In this document: piece after piece, positions 53,964 to 64,000 of the stretch
Numbering within the stretch: position 1 is the stretch's first letter
How the letters are laid out: each line of letters opens with the position of its first letter
NCBI RefSeq assembly: GCF_003970865.1
Contig: NZ_RXLZ01000002.1
Coordinates: forward strand, 1-64,000
Direction of reading: 5' to 3'
Source of the DNA: Stenotrophomonas maltophilia
GTDB lineage: Bacteria; Pseudomonadota; Gammaproteobacteria; Xanthomonadales; Xanthomonadaceae
Length of the DNA stretch: 64,000 bases
Program-made: the position numbers and the translations under genes
The notes under the pieces: model-generated
Database searches by the model: none
Told to the model about the DNA's origin: nothing
What the model saw: the letters and a program-made list of their open reading frames with translations, nothing else

Positions 53964-54692
53964 CTACCGCGCCCCAGGCGCGAAGCGCGCCACCAGGTCC
54001 CAGGCATCCCCCAGGAACACCTGGCGCACGCGGGTGATCGGCTGTTCGCCACGCCAGGTCAGGCGCTCGATCACCAGACAGGCGGTGCCGGGCTTCACGT
54101 CCAGCAGCTTGGCGGTGGCAGTATCCGCGCCCCAGGCACTGATGCGGTGCTGGGCACGGGTCCACGACACGTTCTGCAGCAGCCAGCTGCCCGGCGCGGT
54201 AGTACTGAAGTCGACCTCCAACACCTCCGGCACCCCCACCGGGCTGATCAGGCGATGCTCCAGCGCCAGCGGGCGGCCATCGGCCAGATGCAGGCAGCGC
54301 ATCGCCAGCAGGTTTTCCTGCCCGGCCAGCTCGACTTCACCGGCATTGCCGGCATCGGCAAGGCGCAGATCGCGCTGCAGCAGACGATAGGCGTACTGAT
54401 GACCGCGCGAGCCCACCTCCATCGCGATATCGGGAATCTCCAGCGCCACCTGCTCCAGGTGCGGGGGTTGCCGCGCCACGAACGAACCCGCGCGGCGGCG
54501 GCGTTCGATCATGCCGCTCTCGGCCAGCGCGGTCAGCACCTTGTTCACCGTCATCCGCGAGCAGCCGTACTGCTCCATCAGCTCGTGTTCGTACGGAATC
54601 CGAAAGCCCGGTGCCCACTCTCCACTGAGGATGCGGCTTTCCAGATCGCTGCGGATACGCTGGTTGAGCGTGGCGGACTTGCTGGCCTTCAC
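53964..54692 (-). CDS. hutC: GntR-family histidine utilisation repressor
   Basis: About 242 residues from a GTG start at 54692 (KASKSATLNQRIRSD). The GntR winged helix is SRILSGEWAPGFRIPYEHEL...YGCSRMTVNKVLTALAESG, and the UTRA effector domain follows (about residues 95-235), ending RVRQVFLGDAWDLVARF. It represses the hut genes until urocanate binds. It lies 28 bases after hutF on the same strand, so it is cotranscribed and controls its own expression through the site at 56116. Confidence 0.92.
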   Translation of the reverse strand: MKASKSATLNQRIRSDLESRILSGEWAPGFRIPYEHELMEQYGCSRMTVNKVLTALAESGMIERRRRAGSFVARQPPHLEQVALEIPDIAMEVGSRGHQYAYRLLQRDLRLADAGNAGEVELAGQENLLAMRCLHLADGRPLALEHRLISPVGVPEVLEVDFSTTAPGSWLLQNVSWTRAQHRISAWGADTATAKLLDVKPGTACLVIERLTWRGEQPITRVRQVFLGDAWDLVARFAPGAR

Positions 54693-54720
54693 GTAATGGG
54701 GTCTCTGTGGCGGGAGGCGA

Positions 54721-56091
54721 TCAGCCCAGCACGCCACGCAGGGCGGCGGCGAAGGCGGTGGTGATCGCCTCGCGCTGCAGGTGGCGGCCCTCGGCCACGC
54801 ATTGGCGGCCATGGCGCCAGACCGATCGCAGCGCGCCATTACGTGCGGCGAACACCCAGCTGTCAAGCCATGCGTCATCCTGTCGCGCCTGCAACGCGGG
54901 GTGTGTGGCATCCAGTTCGACCAGATCGGCACTGGCGCCGACCTGCAGGCCAGCGGCCACGCCCAGGGCCTGTGCGCCACCGTGCAGTGCGCCTTCAAAC
55001 AGGAAGCGACCGGTGCTGCGAGTGGCGTCCGGGGCCAGTACGTTGCGCCCGCGCAGGGTAAGGCGCTGGCCGTATTCCAGCAGGCGCAGTTCTTCGGCCG
55101 CGTCGATCAGTACATTGGAATCGGAGCCGACACCGAAGCGACCGCCTTCGCGCGCGAACGCCTGCATCGGGAACAGACCGTCGCCCAGGTTGGCTTCGGT
55201 GATCGGGCACAGCCCGGCCACGGCCCGGCTGGCCACGATGGCGGCACGCTCGTCATCGGTGATGTGGGTGGCATGCACCAGGCACCAGTGCGCATCGACC
55301 GGTGCGTGGTCGTACAGCCACTGCACCGGGCGCTGGCCGCTCCAGGCCAGGCAGGCCTCGACTTCACGCACCTGCTCGGCGATATGGATGTGCACCGGGC
55401 CGTCGGTCAGCGGCAGCAATGCACTCAATTCCTCGCCGGTGACTGCACGCAGGCTGTGCGGGGCAATGCCGAGTACCGCGTCGGGCAGTGCGGCCAACGA
55501 CGGCTTCACGGCGTCCAGCAACTGCGCGAAGCCCTCCACATCGTGGATCAGGCGGCGCTGCGCCGGATTCGGCGGCGCGCCACCGAAATCGGCATGTGCA
55601 TAGAACACCGGCAGCAGGGTCAGCCCGATGCCGGTCTGATCGGCCGCAGCGGCAATGCGCGCACTCATTTCGGCGCGGTTGGCATAGGCATGGCCATCGG
55701 CGTCGTGGTGCAGGTAATGGAATTCGCCGACGCGGGTGAAGCCGCTTTCCAGCATTTCCATGTAGGCCTGGGCGGCGATGGCCTGCACCGCGTCCGGGCG
55801 CAGATGGGCCAGGAAGCGGTACATCAGCTCGCGCCAGCTCCAGAAGCTGTCACCGTCACCGCCGCCGATCTCGGTCAGCCCGGCCATGCCGCGCTGGAAG
55901 GCATGGCTGTGCAGGTTGGGCAGGCCCGGCACCAGGATGCCGACGCAGGTGTCGCCGTGCTGGGCGCCCTGCCCCGTGTGGATCGCCGTGATGCGGCCGT
56001 CCTGCACCTGCAGGCGGACATCGCGGGCCCAGCCGTCGGCCAGCAGGGCGTGGGCGGCATGGAAACAGTGCGGGGAACGCGAATCGGACAT
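54721..56091 (-). CDS. hutF: Formimidoylglutamate deiminase
   Basis: About 456 residues. An amidohydrolase-fold enzyme converting N-formimidoyl-glutamate to N-formyl-glutamate and ammonia. It has metal-ligand LPNLHSHAFQRGMAGLTE, HYLHHDADG, and later VHATHITDDERAAI and FGVGSDSNVLIDAAEELR. With hutG it defines the five-step route. ATG at 56091 chosen; 56115 is an alternative. Divergent from hutI. Confidence 0.93.
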   Translation of the reverse strand: MSDSRSPHCFHAAHALLADGWARDVRLQVQDGRITAIHTGQGAQHGDTCVGILVPGLPNLHSHAFQRGMAGLTEIGGGDGDSFWSWRELMYRFLAHLRPDAVQAIAAQAYMEMLESGFTRVGEFHYLHHDADGHAYANRAEMSARIAAAADQTGIGLTLLPVFYAHADFGGAPPNPAQRRLIHDVEGFAQLLDAVKPSLAALPDAVLGIAPHSLRAVTGEELSALLPLTDGPVHIHIAEQVREVEACLAWSGQRPVQWLYDHAPVDAHWCLVHATHITDDERAAIVASRAVAGLCPITEANLGDGLFPMQAFAREGGRFGVGSDSNVLIDAAEELRLLEYGQRLTLRGRNVLAPDATRSTGRFLFEGALHGGAQALGVAAGLQVGASADLVELDATHPALQARQDDAWLDSWVFAARNGALRSVWRHGRQCVAEGRHLQREAITTAFAAALRGVLG

Positions 56092-56115
56092 GGCTGGACA
56101 ACCCGAAATGGACAC

Positions 56116-56137
56116 CTATATTGTATAGACATATAAG
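56116..56137. promoter_or_regulatory. Putative HutC operator between hutF and hutI
   Basis: CTATATTGTATAGACATATA-AG is a near-palindrome with the TTGTATA...TATA half sites expected of HutC. It lies in the short gap between divergent hutF and hutI and covers probable promoter elements. Binding is inferred from the family's known operators. Confidence 0.65.
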
Positions 56138-56158
56138 CACAGCCGCGTTGTGGATGCC

Positions 56159-57382
56159 ATGCACGTCGATACCCTCTGGTCCAACGTTCACCTGATCACC
56201 CTCGATGGCGAAGGGCTGGGTGTCATCCGCGATGGCGTACTGGCCTGCGCTGACGGCCGCATCGTCCATGTCGGTCCGGCCGGCAGCGACGCCCACCTGA
56301 AGCCGACCACCCGCATCGATGGCGAAGGCCGCTGGATTTCGCCCGGTCTGATCGACTGCCATACCCACCTGGTCTACGCCGGCAACCGCGCCAACGAATT
56401 CGAGCAGCGCCTGCAGGGCGTCAGCTATGCCGACATCGCCCGTGCCGGCGGTGGCATCGTCTCCACCGTGCGCGCCACCCGTGCTGCGACGCCGGAACAG
56501 CTGGCCAGCGAAAGCCGGCCGCGCCTGCTGGCGATGCGCGCCGAGGGCGTGACCACCCTCGAGATCAAGTCCGGCTACGGCCTGACCCTGCCAGACGAGC
56601 GCAAGCAGCTGCAGGTCGCACGTGCGCTGGGCGAGGAATGCCGGGTCAACGTGGTGACTACCTTCCTCGGCGCGCACGCGATTCCGCCGGGCCGCGAAGC
56701 ACAGGAGTACACCGACGAGGTGTGCAACGTGATGATTCCGGCCATCGCCGCCGAAGGCCTGGCCGAAGCAGTGGACGTGTTCTGCGAGAACATCGCCTTC
56801 TCGCCGGCGCAGGCGCGGCAGGTCTTCGAAGCGGCACGCGCCAACGGGCTGGCAGTGAAGATCCACGCCGAGCAGCTGAGCAACCAGCATGGCGCCGAAC
56901 TGGCCGCCAGCTTCGGTGCACTCTCGGCCGACCATATCGAGCATCTGGATGACGCCGGCATCGCCGCGATGGCCGCCGCCGGCACCGTCGCCGTGCTGTT
57001 GCCCGGTGCCTTCTATTTCACCCGCGATACCACCCTGCCGCCGATCGCGGCGCTGCGTGCGGCCGGCGTGCCGCTGGCGCTGGCCACCGACAGCAATCCG
57101 GGCACTTCGCCGCTGACCAGCCCGCTGCTGGCGATGAACATGGGCGCCACCCTGTTCCGCCTGACGGTGGATGAGTGCATCGCCGGCTTCACCCGTGAAG
57201 CGGCGCGCGCGCTCGGACGCAGCGATCGCGTCGGCCGCCTCGCCGTGGGCCTGGACTGCGACCTGGCGATCTGGGACATCGATGCGCCCGCGGACCTGGT
57301 CTATCGCATTGGATTCAACCCGCTGCACGCGCGCGTAGTGCGCGGACAGCCCGACCTGCCTGCCTCCTGGAGCAACACATGA
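56159..57382 (+). CDS. hutI: Imidazolonepropionase
   Basis: About 407 residues. An amidohydrolase of the third step, opening imidazolone-propionate to formimino-glutamate. It has [72 protein letters not shown] and [14 protein letters not shown] at 56159 ([11 protein letters not shown]) is favoured over the GTG at 56150. It overlaps hutH by four bases. Confidence 0.95.
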   Translation: MHVDTLWSNVHLITLDGEGLGVIRDGVLACADGRIVHVGPAGSDAHLKPTTRIDGEGRWISPGLIDCHTHLVYAGNRANEFEQRLQGVSYADIARAGGGIVSTVRATRAATPEQLASESRPRLLAMRAEGVTTLEIKSGYGLTLPDERKQLQVARALGEECRVNVVTTFLGAHAIPPGREAQEYTDEVCNVMIPAIAAEGLAEAVDVFCENIAFSPAQARQVFEAARANGLAVKIHAEQLSNQHGAELAASFGALSADHIEHLDDAGIAAMAAAGTVAVLLPGAFYFTRDTTLPPIAALRAAGVPLALATDSNPGTSPLTSPLLAMNMGATLFRLTVDECIAGFTREAARALGRSDRVGRLAVGLDCDLAIWDIDAPADLVYRIGFNPLHARVVRGQPDLPASWSNT

Positions 57383-58920
57383 GCAACACCCTGGTTCTTC
57401 GCCCCGGCCATGTCACTCTCGCCCAGTGGCGGCAGGTCTATCGCGGTGCGCCGCTTGCACTGGACCCGGCCGCGCTGCCGGTGGTGCGCGCCAGTGCTGC
57501 GGCGGTGGCCGCCATCGTCGCCAAGGGCGCGCCGGTGTATGGCATCAACACCGGCTTCGGCAAGCTGGCCAGCGTGCGCATCGAGCGCGAAGATCTGGCT
57601 ACCCTGCAGCGGAACATCGTGCTCTCGCATGCCGCCGGCGTGGGCGAGCCGATGCCGGCCAGCGTGGTGCGCCTGATGATGGCGCTGAAGCTGGTCAGCC
57701 TGGCGCAGGGAGCCTCGGGCATCCGCGAGGAAACCCTGCTGCTGCTGGAAGCGATGCTGGTCAAGGGCGTGCTGCCGGTGGTACCCGCGCAGGGCTCGGT
57801 GGGTGCCTCGGGTGACCTGGCACCGCTCTCGCACCTGGCCAGCGTCATGCTGGGCGTGGGCGAAGCCTTCATTGGTGACGAGCGCCTGCCAGCGGTCGAT
57901 GCACTGGCGCGTGCCGGCCTGCAGCCGATCGAGCTGGGCGCGAAGGAAGGTCTGGCGCTGCTCAACGGCACCCAGTTCTCCACCGCCTATGCGCTGGCGG
58001 GCCTGTTCGAGATCGAGACCGTGTTCCAGGCCGCACTGGTGACCGGCGCGCTGTCGGTGGAAGCAGCCAAGGGTTCCGACACGCCGTTCGACCCGCGCAT
58101 CCATGCCATCCGCGGCCAGCGCGGGCAGATCGCCACCGCCGCCACCCTGCGCACGCTGATGCAAGGCTCGGACATCCGCGAATCGCACCGTGACAACGAC
58201 GTGCGCGTGCAGGACCCGTACTGTCTGCGCTGCCAACCGCAGGTGATGGGCGCGGCGCTGGACATCCTGCGCCAGGCCGCGACCACGCTGGAAATTGAAG
58301 CCAACGGCGTGTCCGACAATCCGCTGGTGTTCACCGACACCGGTGAGGCGTTGTCCGGTGGCAACTTCCACGCCGAGCCAGTCGCCTTTGCCGCCGACAT
58401 GCTGGCCATGGCGGTGTGCGAGATCGGCTCGATCAGCGAGCGCCGCCTGGCGATGCTGGTGGACCCGGCGCTGTCCGGCCTGCCCGCGTTCCTGACCCCG
58501 CGCCCGGGCTTGAATTCCGGCTTCATGATTCCGCAGGTGACCGCCGCCGCGCTGGTCTCTGAAAACAAGCAGCGCGCCTACCCGGCCAGCGTGGATTCCA
58601 TTCCCACCTCGGCCAACCAGGAAGACCATGTGTCGATGGCCGCGCACGGTGCGCGCCGCCTGATGCAGATGGCAGAGAACGCCGCCAACGTGATCGGCAT
58701 CGAGCTGCTGGCTGCCGCGCAGGGCTGCGACTTCCACGCGCCGCTGCGCTCCAGCGCCGCACTGGAAACCGTGCGCGCCACCCTGCGCGCGCAGGTACCG
58801 ACGCTGGAAGAAGACCGCTACTTCCATCCGGACATGGTGACCGCCACCAACCTGGTGCGCAGTGGTGCGCTGGCGCAGGGCCTGGCCGATCTGCTGCCGA
58901 CCGTGGAACCGCAGGCATGA
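57379..58920 (+). CDS. hutH: Histidine ammonia-lyase
   Basis: 513 residues. The first enzyme of histidine catabolism, converting histidine to urocanate and ammonia. The MIO cofactor forms from A143-S144-G145 in [15 protein letters not shown]; other conserved segments are [11 protein letters not shown] and [15 protein letters not shown]. Overlaps both neighbours by four bases. Confidence 0.97.
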   Translation: MSNTLVLRPGHVTLAQWRQVYRGAPLALDPAALPVVRASAAAVAAIVAKGAPVYGINTGFGKLASVRIEREDLATLQRNIVLSHAAGVGEPMPASVVRLMMALKLVSLAQGASGIREETLLLLEAMLVKGVLPVVPAQGSVGASGDLAPLSHLASVMLGVGEAFIGDERLPAVDALARAGLQPIELGAKEGLALLNGTQFSTAYALAGLFEIETVFQAALVTGALSVEAAKGSDTPFDPRIHAIRGQRGQIATAATLRTLMQGSDIRESHRDNDVRVQDPYCLRCQPQVMGAALDILRQAATTLEIEANGVSDNPLVFTDTGEALSGGNFHAEPVAFAADMLAMAVCEIGSISERRLAMLVDPALSGLPAFLTPRPGLNSGFMIPQVTAAALVSENKQRAYPASVDSIPTSANQEDHVSMAAHGARRLMQMAENAANVIGIELLAAAQGCDFHAPLRSSAALETVRATLRAQVPTLEEDRYFHPDMVTATNLVRSGALAQGLADLLPTVEPQA

Positions 58921-59771
58921 CGACCCATCCCGAATGGCTGACGGTCCATGAGGGCGATGCCCCGTTGATCGTCAGCTTCCCGCATACCGGCAGCGAGCTG
59001 CCGCACGACCTGATCGGCGACTACCACTCGCCCTGGCTGGCACGCCGCGATGCCGACTGGTGGGTGCACGAGCTGTATGACTTCGTGCGCGGCATGGGCG
59101 CGACCACGGTGCGCTCAGCGATCTCGCGTTCGGTGATCGACCTCAACCGCGATCCCAGCGGCGTGTCGCTGTACCCGGGCCAGAACACTACCGGCTTGTG
59201 TCCGCTGACGACCTTCGACAACCAGCCGCTGTACCACGCGGGGCGCGAACCGGACGAAGCAGAAATCGCCCGTCGCCGCGACACGTATTTCCTGCCTTAC
59301 CACGATGCACTGGCTTCGCAGATCACGCGCCTGCGTGCACGCCACGGCACCGTGGTGGTGTACGACGCACACTCGATCCGCTCGCATATCCCGCATCTGT
59401 TCGACGGTGAGCTGCCGCAGTTCAACCTGGGCACCGCCGGCCCGTCCGGTGCGCCGGACACGTCCTGCGACAACGTCCTGAGCGACGTGGTGGAGAACCT
59501 GTTGAAGATCAGTGGCATGAGCCAGGTCCGCAACGGCCGCTTCAAGGGCGGCTGGATCACCCGCCACTACAGCAACATCGCCGGCGGCGTGCACAGCCTG
59601 CAGATGGAGCTGGCCTGCCGTGGCTACATGCACGAACCCCTTCCGGACCAGGTGGACGAACACAGCTGGCCCACCCCGCTCGACCCCGACCACGCCGCAC
59701 CGCTGCGCCACACCCTGGCGCAGGTGCTCAACGCCTGCCTTGAATTCGCTACGAACCGGAGCGCCGCATGA
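58917..59771 (+). CDS. hutG: N-formylglutamate deformylase
   Basis: 284 residues of the N-formylglutamate amidohydrolase family, releasing formate and glutamate in the final step. It has [53 protein letters not shown] and [20 protein letters not shown] with metal-binding His and acidic residues. It is not the arginase-type HutG. Overlaps hutH and hutU by four bases each. Confidence 0.94.
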   Translation: MTTHPEWLTVHEGDAPLIVSFPHTGSELPHDLIGDYHSPWLARRDADWWVHELYDFVRGMGATTVRSAISRSVIDLNRDPSGVSLYPGQNTTGLCPLTTFDNQPLYHAGREPDEAEIARRRDTYFLPYHDALASQITRLRARHGTVVVYDAHSIRSHIPHLFDGELPQFNLGTAGPSGAPDTSCDNVLSDVVENLLKISGMSQVRNGRFKGGWITRHYSNIAGGVHSLQMELACRGYMHEPLPDQVDEHSWPTPLDPDHAAPLRHTLAQVLNACLEFATNRSAA

Positions 59772-61435
59772 CCCGCAACGACCCGTCCCGCACCATCGCC
59801 GCGCCGACCGGCACCACGCTGAACGCCAAGAGCTGGCTGACCGAAGCGCCGCTGCGCATGCTGATGAACAACCTGCACCCGGACGTGGCCGAGCGCCCGC
59901 AGGAACTGGTGGTGTATGGCGGCATCGGCCGCGCCGCACGCGACTGGGAAAGCTTCGATGCCATCGTCGAAACGCTCAAGCGCCTGGACGACGACCAGAC
60001 CCTGCTGGTGCAGTCGGGCAAGCCGGTGGGCGTATTCCGCACCCACGCCGATGCGCCGCGCGTGCTGATCGCCAATTCCAACCTGGTGCCGCGCTGGTCC
60101 AACTGGGATCACTTCAACGAGCTGGATAAGAAGGGCCTGGCCATGTACGGCCAGATGACCGCCGGCAGCTGGATCTACATCGGCGCGCAGGGCATCGTGC
60201 AGGGCACCTACGAGACCTTCGTGGAAATGGGCCGCCAGCATTTCGATGGCGACCTGACCGGCAAGTGGCTGTTCACCGGTGGCCTGGGCGGCATGGGTGG
60301 CGCACAGCCGCTGGCTGCAGTAATGGCCGGCGCCTCGTGCTTGGCGGTGGAATGCCGCAAGAGCAGCATCGACATGCGTCTGCGCACCGGTTACCTGGAT
60401 ACCTGGACCGACAATCTGGACGAAGCGCTGCGCCTGATCGACGACGCCTGTAAGGCCGGTACGCCGACGTCGGTGGGCCTGCTCGGCAACGTTGCCGACG
60501 TGCTGGCCGAACTGCTCAAGCGCGGCGTGAAGCCGGACCTGCTGACCGACCAGACCTCCGCGCACGACCCGGTGAATGGCTACCTGCCGCAGGGCTGGAC
60601 GGTCGAACAGTGGGATGAGAAGCGTGTGAGTGCACCGAAGGACGTGGAAAAGGCAGCGCGCGCATCGATGGCCAACCACATCCGCGCCATGCTCGGCTTC
60701 CACGCGCTGGGCGTACCGACCGTGGACTACGGCAACAACCTGCGGCAGATGGCGCTGGAGGAAGGCGTGGCCAATGCCTTCGATTTCCCGGGTTTCGTGC
60801 CGGCCTACATCCGCCCGCTGTTCTGCCGTGGCATCGGCCCGTTCCGCTGGGCCGCACTGAGCGGCGACCCGGAAGACATCGCCAAGACCGATGCCAAGGT
60901 GAAGGAACTGATTCCGGACAACCCGCACCTGCACCGCTGGCTGGACATGGCCGCCGAGAAGATCAAGTTCCAGGGCCTGCCGGCACGCATCTGCTGGGTG
61001 GGTCTGGGTGATCGTGATCGACTCGGCCTGGCCTTCAACGAGATGGTGGCCAGTGGCGAACTGAAGGCGCCGGTCGTGATCGGTCGTGACCATCTGGACA
61101 GCGGCAGCGTCGCTTCGCCGAACCGCGAAACCGAAGCGATGGCCGACGGCTCCGATGCGGTGTCCGACTGGCCGCTGCTGAACGCCCTGCTCAACACCGC
61201 CAGCGGCGCGACCTGGGTGTCGCTGCACCACGGTGGCGGCGTCGGCATGGGCTTCTCGCAGCACGCCGGCATGGTGATCGTCTGCGACGGCACCGAGGCA
61301 GCGGCCAAGCGGATTGGCCGCGTGCTGTGGAACGACCCGGCGACCGGCGTGATGCGCCATGCCGATGCGGGCTATGAGATCGCGATCGACTGCGCGAAGG
61401 AAAAGGGACTGGATCTGCCGGGAATCCTCGGCTGA
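59768..61435 (+). CDS. hutU: Urocanate hydratase
   Basis: 555 residues, full length. Second step, adding water to urocanate with NAD+ as electrophile. It has [13 protein letters not shown], the NAD-binding [28 protein letters not shown] [20 protein letters not shown] with the conserved active-site Cys, and the C-terminal [15 protein letters not shown]. Last gene of hutIHGU, followed by SMAG repeats. Confidence 0.97.
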   Translation: MTRNDPSRTIAAPTGTTLNAKSWLTEAPLRMLMNNLHPDVAERPQELVVYGGIGRAARDWESFDAIVETLKRLDDDQTLLVQSGKPVGVFRTHADAPRVLIANSNLVPRWSNWDHFNELDKKGLAMYGQMTAGSWIYIGAQGIVQGTYETFVEMGRQHFDGDLTGKWLFTGGLGGMGGAQPLAAVMAGASCLAVECRKSSIDMRLRTGYLDTWTDNLDEALRLIDDACKAGTPTSVGLLGNVADVLAELLKRGVKPDLLTDQTSAHDPVNGYLPQGWTVEQWDEKRVSAPKDVEKAARASMANHIRAMLGFHALGVPTVDYGNNLRQMALEEGVANAFDFPGFVPAYIRPLFCRGIGPFRWAALSGDPEDIAKTDAKVKELIPDNPHLHRWLDMAAEKIKFQGLPARICWVGLGDRDRLGLAFNEMVASGELKAPVVIGRDHLDSGSVASPNRETEAMADGSDAVSDWPLLNALLNTASGATWVSLHHGGGVGMGFSQHAGMVIVCDGTEAAAKRIGRVLWNDPATGVMRHADAGYEIAIDCAKEKGLDLPGILG

Positions 61436-61443
61436 TCGCGGGG

Positions 61444-61501
61444 GTGCCGGCCAGCGGCCGGCACTACCGGAAACGTGTGGTAGTGCCGGCCGCTGGCCGG
61501 C
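61444..61501. repeat. Inverted pair of SMAG palindromes
   Basis: GTGCCGGCCAGCGGCCGGCA-CTAC at 61444-61467 and GTAGTGCCGGCCGCTGGCCG-GC at 61480-61501 face each other 12 bases apart, immediately after hutU. They likely stabilise or terminate the hut mRNA. Confidence 0.8.
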
Positions 61502-61584
61502 TCTCCCCGATGCGGGAATCGGTGCCCTTGACCCGCTCTTCCGACGTGACCAACATGCGCCATCACCGCTGACGGATCACCGCG

Positions 61585-63015
61585 ATGTACCGCACCCTGG
61601 CCGTTGCATTGCTCTGCACGCTGTTTGCGATCCCACCCGTTTCGGCGCTTGAAACTGCCGGCGATCTTTCCAAGCAGCTCAGCACCCAGCTGCAGGCCAA
61701 CCGCGAACGCTACGGCATCGCCGGCCAGGCGGTACTGGTCGCCCACAACGGCCAGGTGCTGTACCAGGGCGCCAGCGGTGAACGTGATCCCGCTACCCAT
61801 GCGCCCGCCACCGTCGAGACCATCTTCGCCGCGCAGTCGATGGCCAAGCTGCTGACCAGCACGCTGGTGATGCAATTGGTCGACCAGGGCAAGGTGGATC
61901 TGGATGCGCCAGCCAGTCGCTATGTGCCGGACCTGCCTGAAGCATGGCAGGCAATCCACGTGCGCGATTTCCTCAACCACAGCTCGGGTATCGGCGAGTA
62001 CTACGATCGTGTCGACAACCGTTGGGTCAGCAAGGGCTACCCTGGTGTAGCCCCTGACCTTGGCGCTGCACTGAAGGTGGCCGGCGCGACACCGATGCAG
62101 TTCGCCACCGGCAGCCGCGTGCAGTACACCCAGGGCAACTACCTGGTGCTGACCGCCTTGCTGGAAGCACATTACCGCAAGCCTTACCCAGCCATCGCGC
62201 ACGAACGCATCCTGCAGCCACTGAAGATGGCCAGCACCTCGTGGGGCGTTACCCGCGTGCCAGCCACGCGCGCGGCGGTGCCTTACATCGGCAAGGATGG
62301 CCAACTGCAGCCGGCCAATGAAGATGCCTGGCCGGACTACGGCTGGGGCCATGCCGACCTGCAGACCACCGTGGGCGACATGAACCGATTCCTGCAGGCG
62401 CTGGCGACCGGCAAGCTGCTGCGCACGGCGACCCTGGAAAAACTCTGGCAGCCGCAGAAACTGGCCGGTGGCGGCAACAATTTCTTCTCCACGGGATGGG
62501 ACACCACCCGCAGCGACGGCTACACCCAGGTTGGCCACGATGGCGGCACCCGCGTTCGTGCGCGGTTGGCTTACAAGGGCACGCTGGCCAGCGGTTACTG
62601 GGTGTTCGTGTACCTGACCAACGGCAGCGCCCGCAATGTCTGGTCCAGCACGCTGGTGGAGAGCACGATGGCGGTGGCCGCGCCGCAGGAGTTTCCGCAT
62701 GCGGTGTTGTCCGAGCGATTGATCGGCTATGCGCTGGATGACAGCACCGATGCGAAACCGCAGATGCGTAGCTGGCTGCGCGACAGCAATGGCGTTCCCA
62801 CCGGCGAACTGGAACGTGCGATCAATGCTGGTGGCTACGCCATCCGCGAAAACCTCGGTGCGCATAGGGCGTTGAAGGTATTCACGCTCAACACCGAGCT
62901 GTATCCGGATTCGGCCAACGCGTGGGACAGCCTGGCCGAGTGCCATGCGGCATTGGGTGATGCGGAGACTGCCAAGGCGTTGTACGCAAAGGCCAAGGCG
63001 CTGGCGAAGCCCTGA
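61585..63015 (+). CDS. Secreted serine hydrolase of the beta-lactamase/penicillin-binding fold
   Basis: 476 residues. Signal peptide to about residue 21 (CTLFAIPPVSA). The S-x-x-K motif is SMAK (S85, K88). The second motif is altered: VQYTQGNYLVL instead of the usual Y-S-N. Other segments are HSSGIGEYYD and DYGWGHADLQTTVGDMNRFL. The last ~50 residues form a TPR-like repeat (FTLNTELYPDSANAWDSLAE). It is likely a periplasmic esterase or peptidase rather than a resistance enzyme. The substrate is unknown. Confidence 0.82.
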   Translation: MYRTLAVALLCTLFAIPPVSALETAGDLSKQLSTQLQANRERYGIAGQAVLVAHNGQVLYQGASGERDPATHAPATVETIFAAQSMAKLLTSTLVMQLVDQGKVDLDAPASRYVPDLPEAWQAIHVRDFLNHSSGIGEYYDRVDNRWVSKGYPGVAPDLGAALKVAGATPMQFATGSRVQYTQGNYLVLTALLEAHYRKPYPAIAHERILQPLKMASTSWGVTRVPATRAAVPYIGKDGQLQPANEDAWPDYGWGHADLQTTVGDMNRFLQALATGKLLRTATLEKLWQPQKLAGGGNNFFSTGWDTTRSDGYTQVGHDGGTRVRARLAYKGTLASGYWVFVYLTNGSARNVWSSTLVESTMAVAAPQEFPHAVLSERLIGYALDDSTDAKPQMRSWLRDSNGVPTGELERAINAGGYAIRENLGAHRALKVFTLNTELYPDSANAWDSLAECHAALGDAETAKALYAKAKALAKP

Positions 63016-63033
63016 CGGTAAACCTTCTGTGGA

Positions 63034-63088
63034 GTCGAGCCATGCTCGACACCGATGCAGACAAGCAGTCGAGCAAGCTCGACTCTAC
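63034..63088. repeat. SMAG-type palindromes downstream of the serine hydrolase
   Basis: GTCGAGCCATGCTCGAC at 63034-63050 and AGTCGAGCAAGCTCGACT-CTAC at 63067-63088, two inverted hairpins with a GTAG end on the minus strand in the second. Confidence 0.7.
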
Positions 63089-63182
63089 AAGGAGCGCGGG
63101 CGGCCATACGCCGCCGGTGGGTGACGTGACGCCGCCGGCCTGTTAACTTGCGCGCCACTTTCTTGGTTTACAGCATTCCCGC

Positions 63183-64000
63183 ATGTCGCTCTCGTCGTAC
63201 CGCCCCACCCCTTCGCTGCTGTTCCTGGCCGTTTCCCTCGACCTCTCTTCCACCGCCGCTGCGGCCCCACAGGCCACCACGCTGGATGCTGTGCAGGTCA
63301 CCGCTGCCGCCGATGCCAGCGCCCAGGCGCGCGAGGCACTGAAGCGCGTACCCGGTGCCAGCAACGTCATCGACGTGGCCAAGGCCGACAGCCGCCTGTC
63401 CAGCAGCGCCGATGTGCTGGCCTACCAACCGGGTATCAGCGCGCAGTCGCCGGGCAACGAAGGCACCAAGATCTCGATCCGGGGCTCGGGCATCAACCGG
63501 GGCCCGGGCGCGCATGCCTCAGGCATTGCGGTGTCGATCGACGGTCTGCCACTGACCGGTCCGGGCGGCACGCCCTACGAGCTGCTGGAACCGCTGTGGC
63601 TGTCGCGCGTCGAAGTCCTGCGCGGCGCCAACGGCTTCGAGCGCGGTGCGTTGGCGCTGGGTGGTGCCATCGACTATGTCAGCCGCAGCGGTCGTGATTC
63701 GGCGGGCGTGCAGCTGCACTACGAAGCCGGCAGCCGTGGCTACCAGAAGCACGGCATCAGCTGGGGCGGCGTCAGTGGTGATGTCGACTACTTCCTGGCC
63801 TACACCGATACCGAATTCGATGGCTATCAGCGCCACGCGCGCGGCGACGGCAAGGGCGCAATGGCCAACATCGGCTGGCAGATCACGCCCGACCTGCAGA
63901 CGCGCTTCTTCGTGCGTTACCGCGAAACCAATCATGAAACGCCCGGTCGCCTGACCCGCGATCAGATCCGTAACGATCCGCGTGCCGCGAATGCGGCCAA
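63183..64000 (+). CDS. TonB-dependent outer-membrane receptor, 3' end outside the window
   Basis: At least 272 residues from the ATG at 63183, open to the window edge. Signal peptide (LLFLAVSLDLSSTAAAA). A TonB-box-like LDAVQVTAAAD is followed by the plug: ASNVIDVAKADSRLSSSADV, ISIRGSGINRGPGAHASGIA, VEVLRGANGFERGALALGGA and the first barrel strands. The plug looks like a siderophore or xenosiderophore receptor (FecA/FoxA-like). The substrate is not readable. Partial here. Confidence 0.85.
   Translation, partial: MSLSSYRPTPSLLFLAVSLDLSSTAAAAPQATTLDAVQVTAAADASAQAREALKRVPGASNVIDVAKADSRLSSSADVLAYQPGISAQSPGNEGTKISIRGSGINRGPGAHASGIAVSIDGLPLTGPGGTPYELLEPLWLSRVEVLRGANGFERGALALGGAIDYVSRSGRDSAGVQLHYEAGSRGYQKHGISWGGVSGDVDYFLAYTDTEFDGYQRHARGDGKGAMANIGWQITPDLQTRFFVRYRETNHETPGRLTRDQIRNDPRAANAA

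Noticed and set aside
61585..63015. Class C beta-lactamase resistance gene
   Set aside because: The Y-S-N motif is altered and a TPR-like tail is present. It resembles the wider serine hydrolase family rather than AmpC.

Overview
The window is chromosomal DNA of a Stenotrophomonas species, most likely in the S. maltophilia complex. The evidence is high-GC coding with strong third-position bias, many GTAG-ended palindromes of the SMAG/REP type, a type IV secretion effector with the Xanthomonadales XVIPCD tail, and a serC-pheA-aroA plus hutFC/hutIHGU arrangement typical of Xanthomonadaceae. No database search was run. All family calls come from motifs and recalled families.

Left core segment (1-18 kb). 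It opens with a TonB-dependent siderophore receptor whose signal peptide and start codon are in different frames. A cell-envelope regulon follows: a lipoprotein, an OmpR-type two-component system, a small membrane protein, a MacAB-type exporter and a BA14K-like secreted protein. The five transcription units each carry one copy of a shared motif close to GCAAGGTTCGCGCAATGTTC. Nearby are an EF-hand protein and two paralogous six-cysteine secreted miniproteins with nearly identical leaders. Next come a T4SS effector/immunity pair, an HxlR regulator divergent from an AcuI/YhdH-type reductase, small uncharacterised genes and a HelD-like helicase.

Variable segment (about 18-40.1 kb). A genomic island lies at the 3' end of tRNA-Ser(UGA), with a tyrosine integrase next to the tRNA. 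Its left part is debris: an IS3-type fragment, a DUF927 gene with a nonsense codon, and a phage portal fusion. Cargo includes a short secreted Rhs protein with an Ntox50-like toxin tip and its immunity gene, an H-NS/histone-H1-like chimera, a papain-like protein, a HEPN/MNT pair, and a compact four-gene operon (type III Mod, type III Res, OLD-family ATPase-TOPRIM nuclease, HEPN-like protein). It also holds a broken fimbrial usher, a glycine-zipper peptide, an internally deleted ArdC-like gene and several unknown genes. The Mod-Res-OLD-HEPN-like operon is the best candidate for an undescribed defence system.

Right core segment (40.1-64 kb). Genes here are a DUF4241 protein, LysR/azoreductase, serS, two TonB-like proteins, the operon serC-pheA-aroA, an FHA membrane protein, PHA-granule proteins, a membrane-anchored Mrr-like protein, the complete five-step histidine utilisation genes with a HutC operator, a serine hydrolase, and the start of another TonB-dependent receptor that runs off the window. 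SMAG repeats, including a perfect-period 38-bp tandem array, fill many intergenic gaps here.
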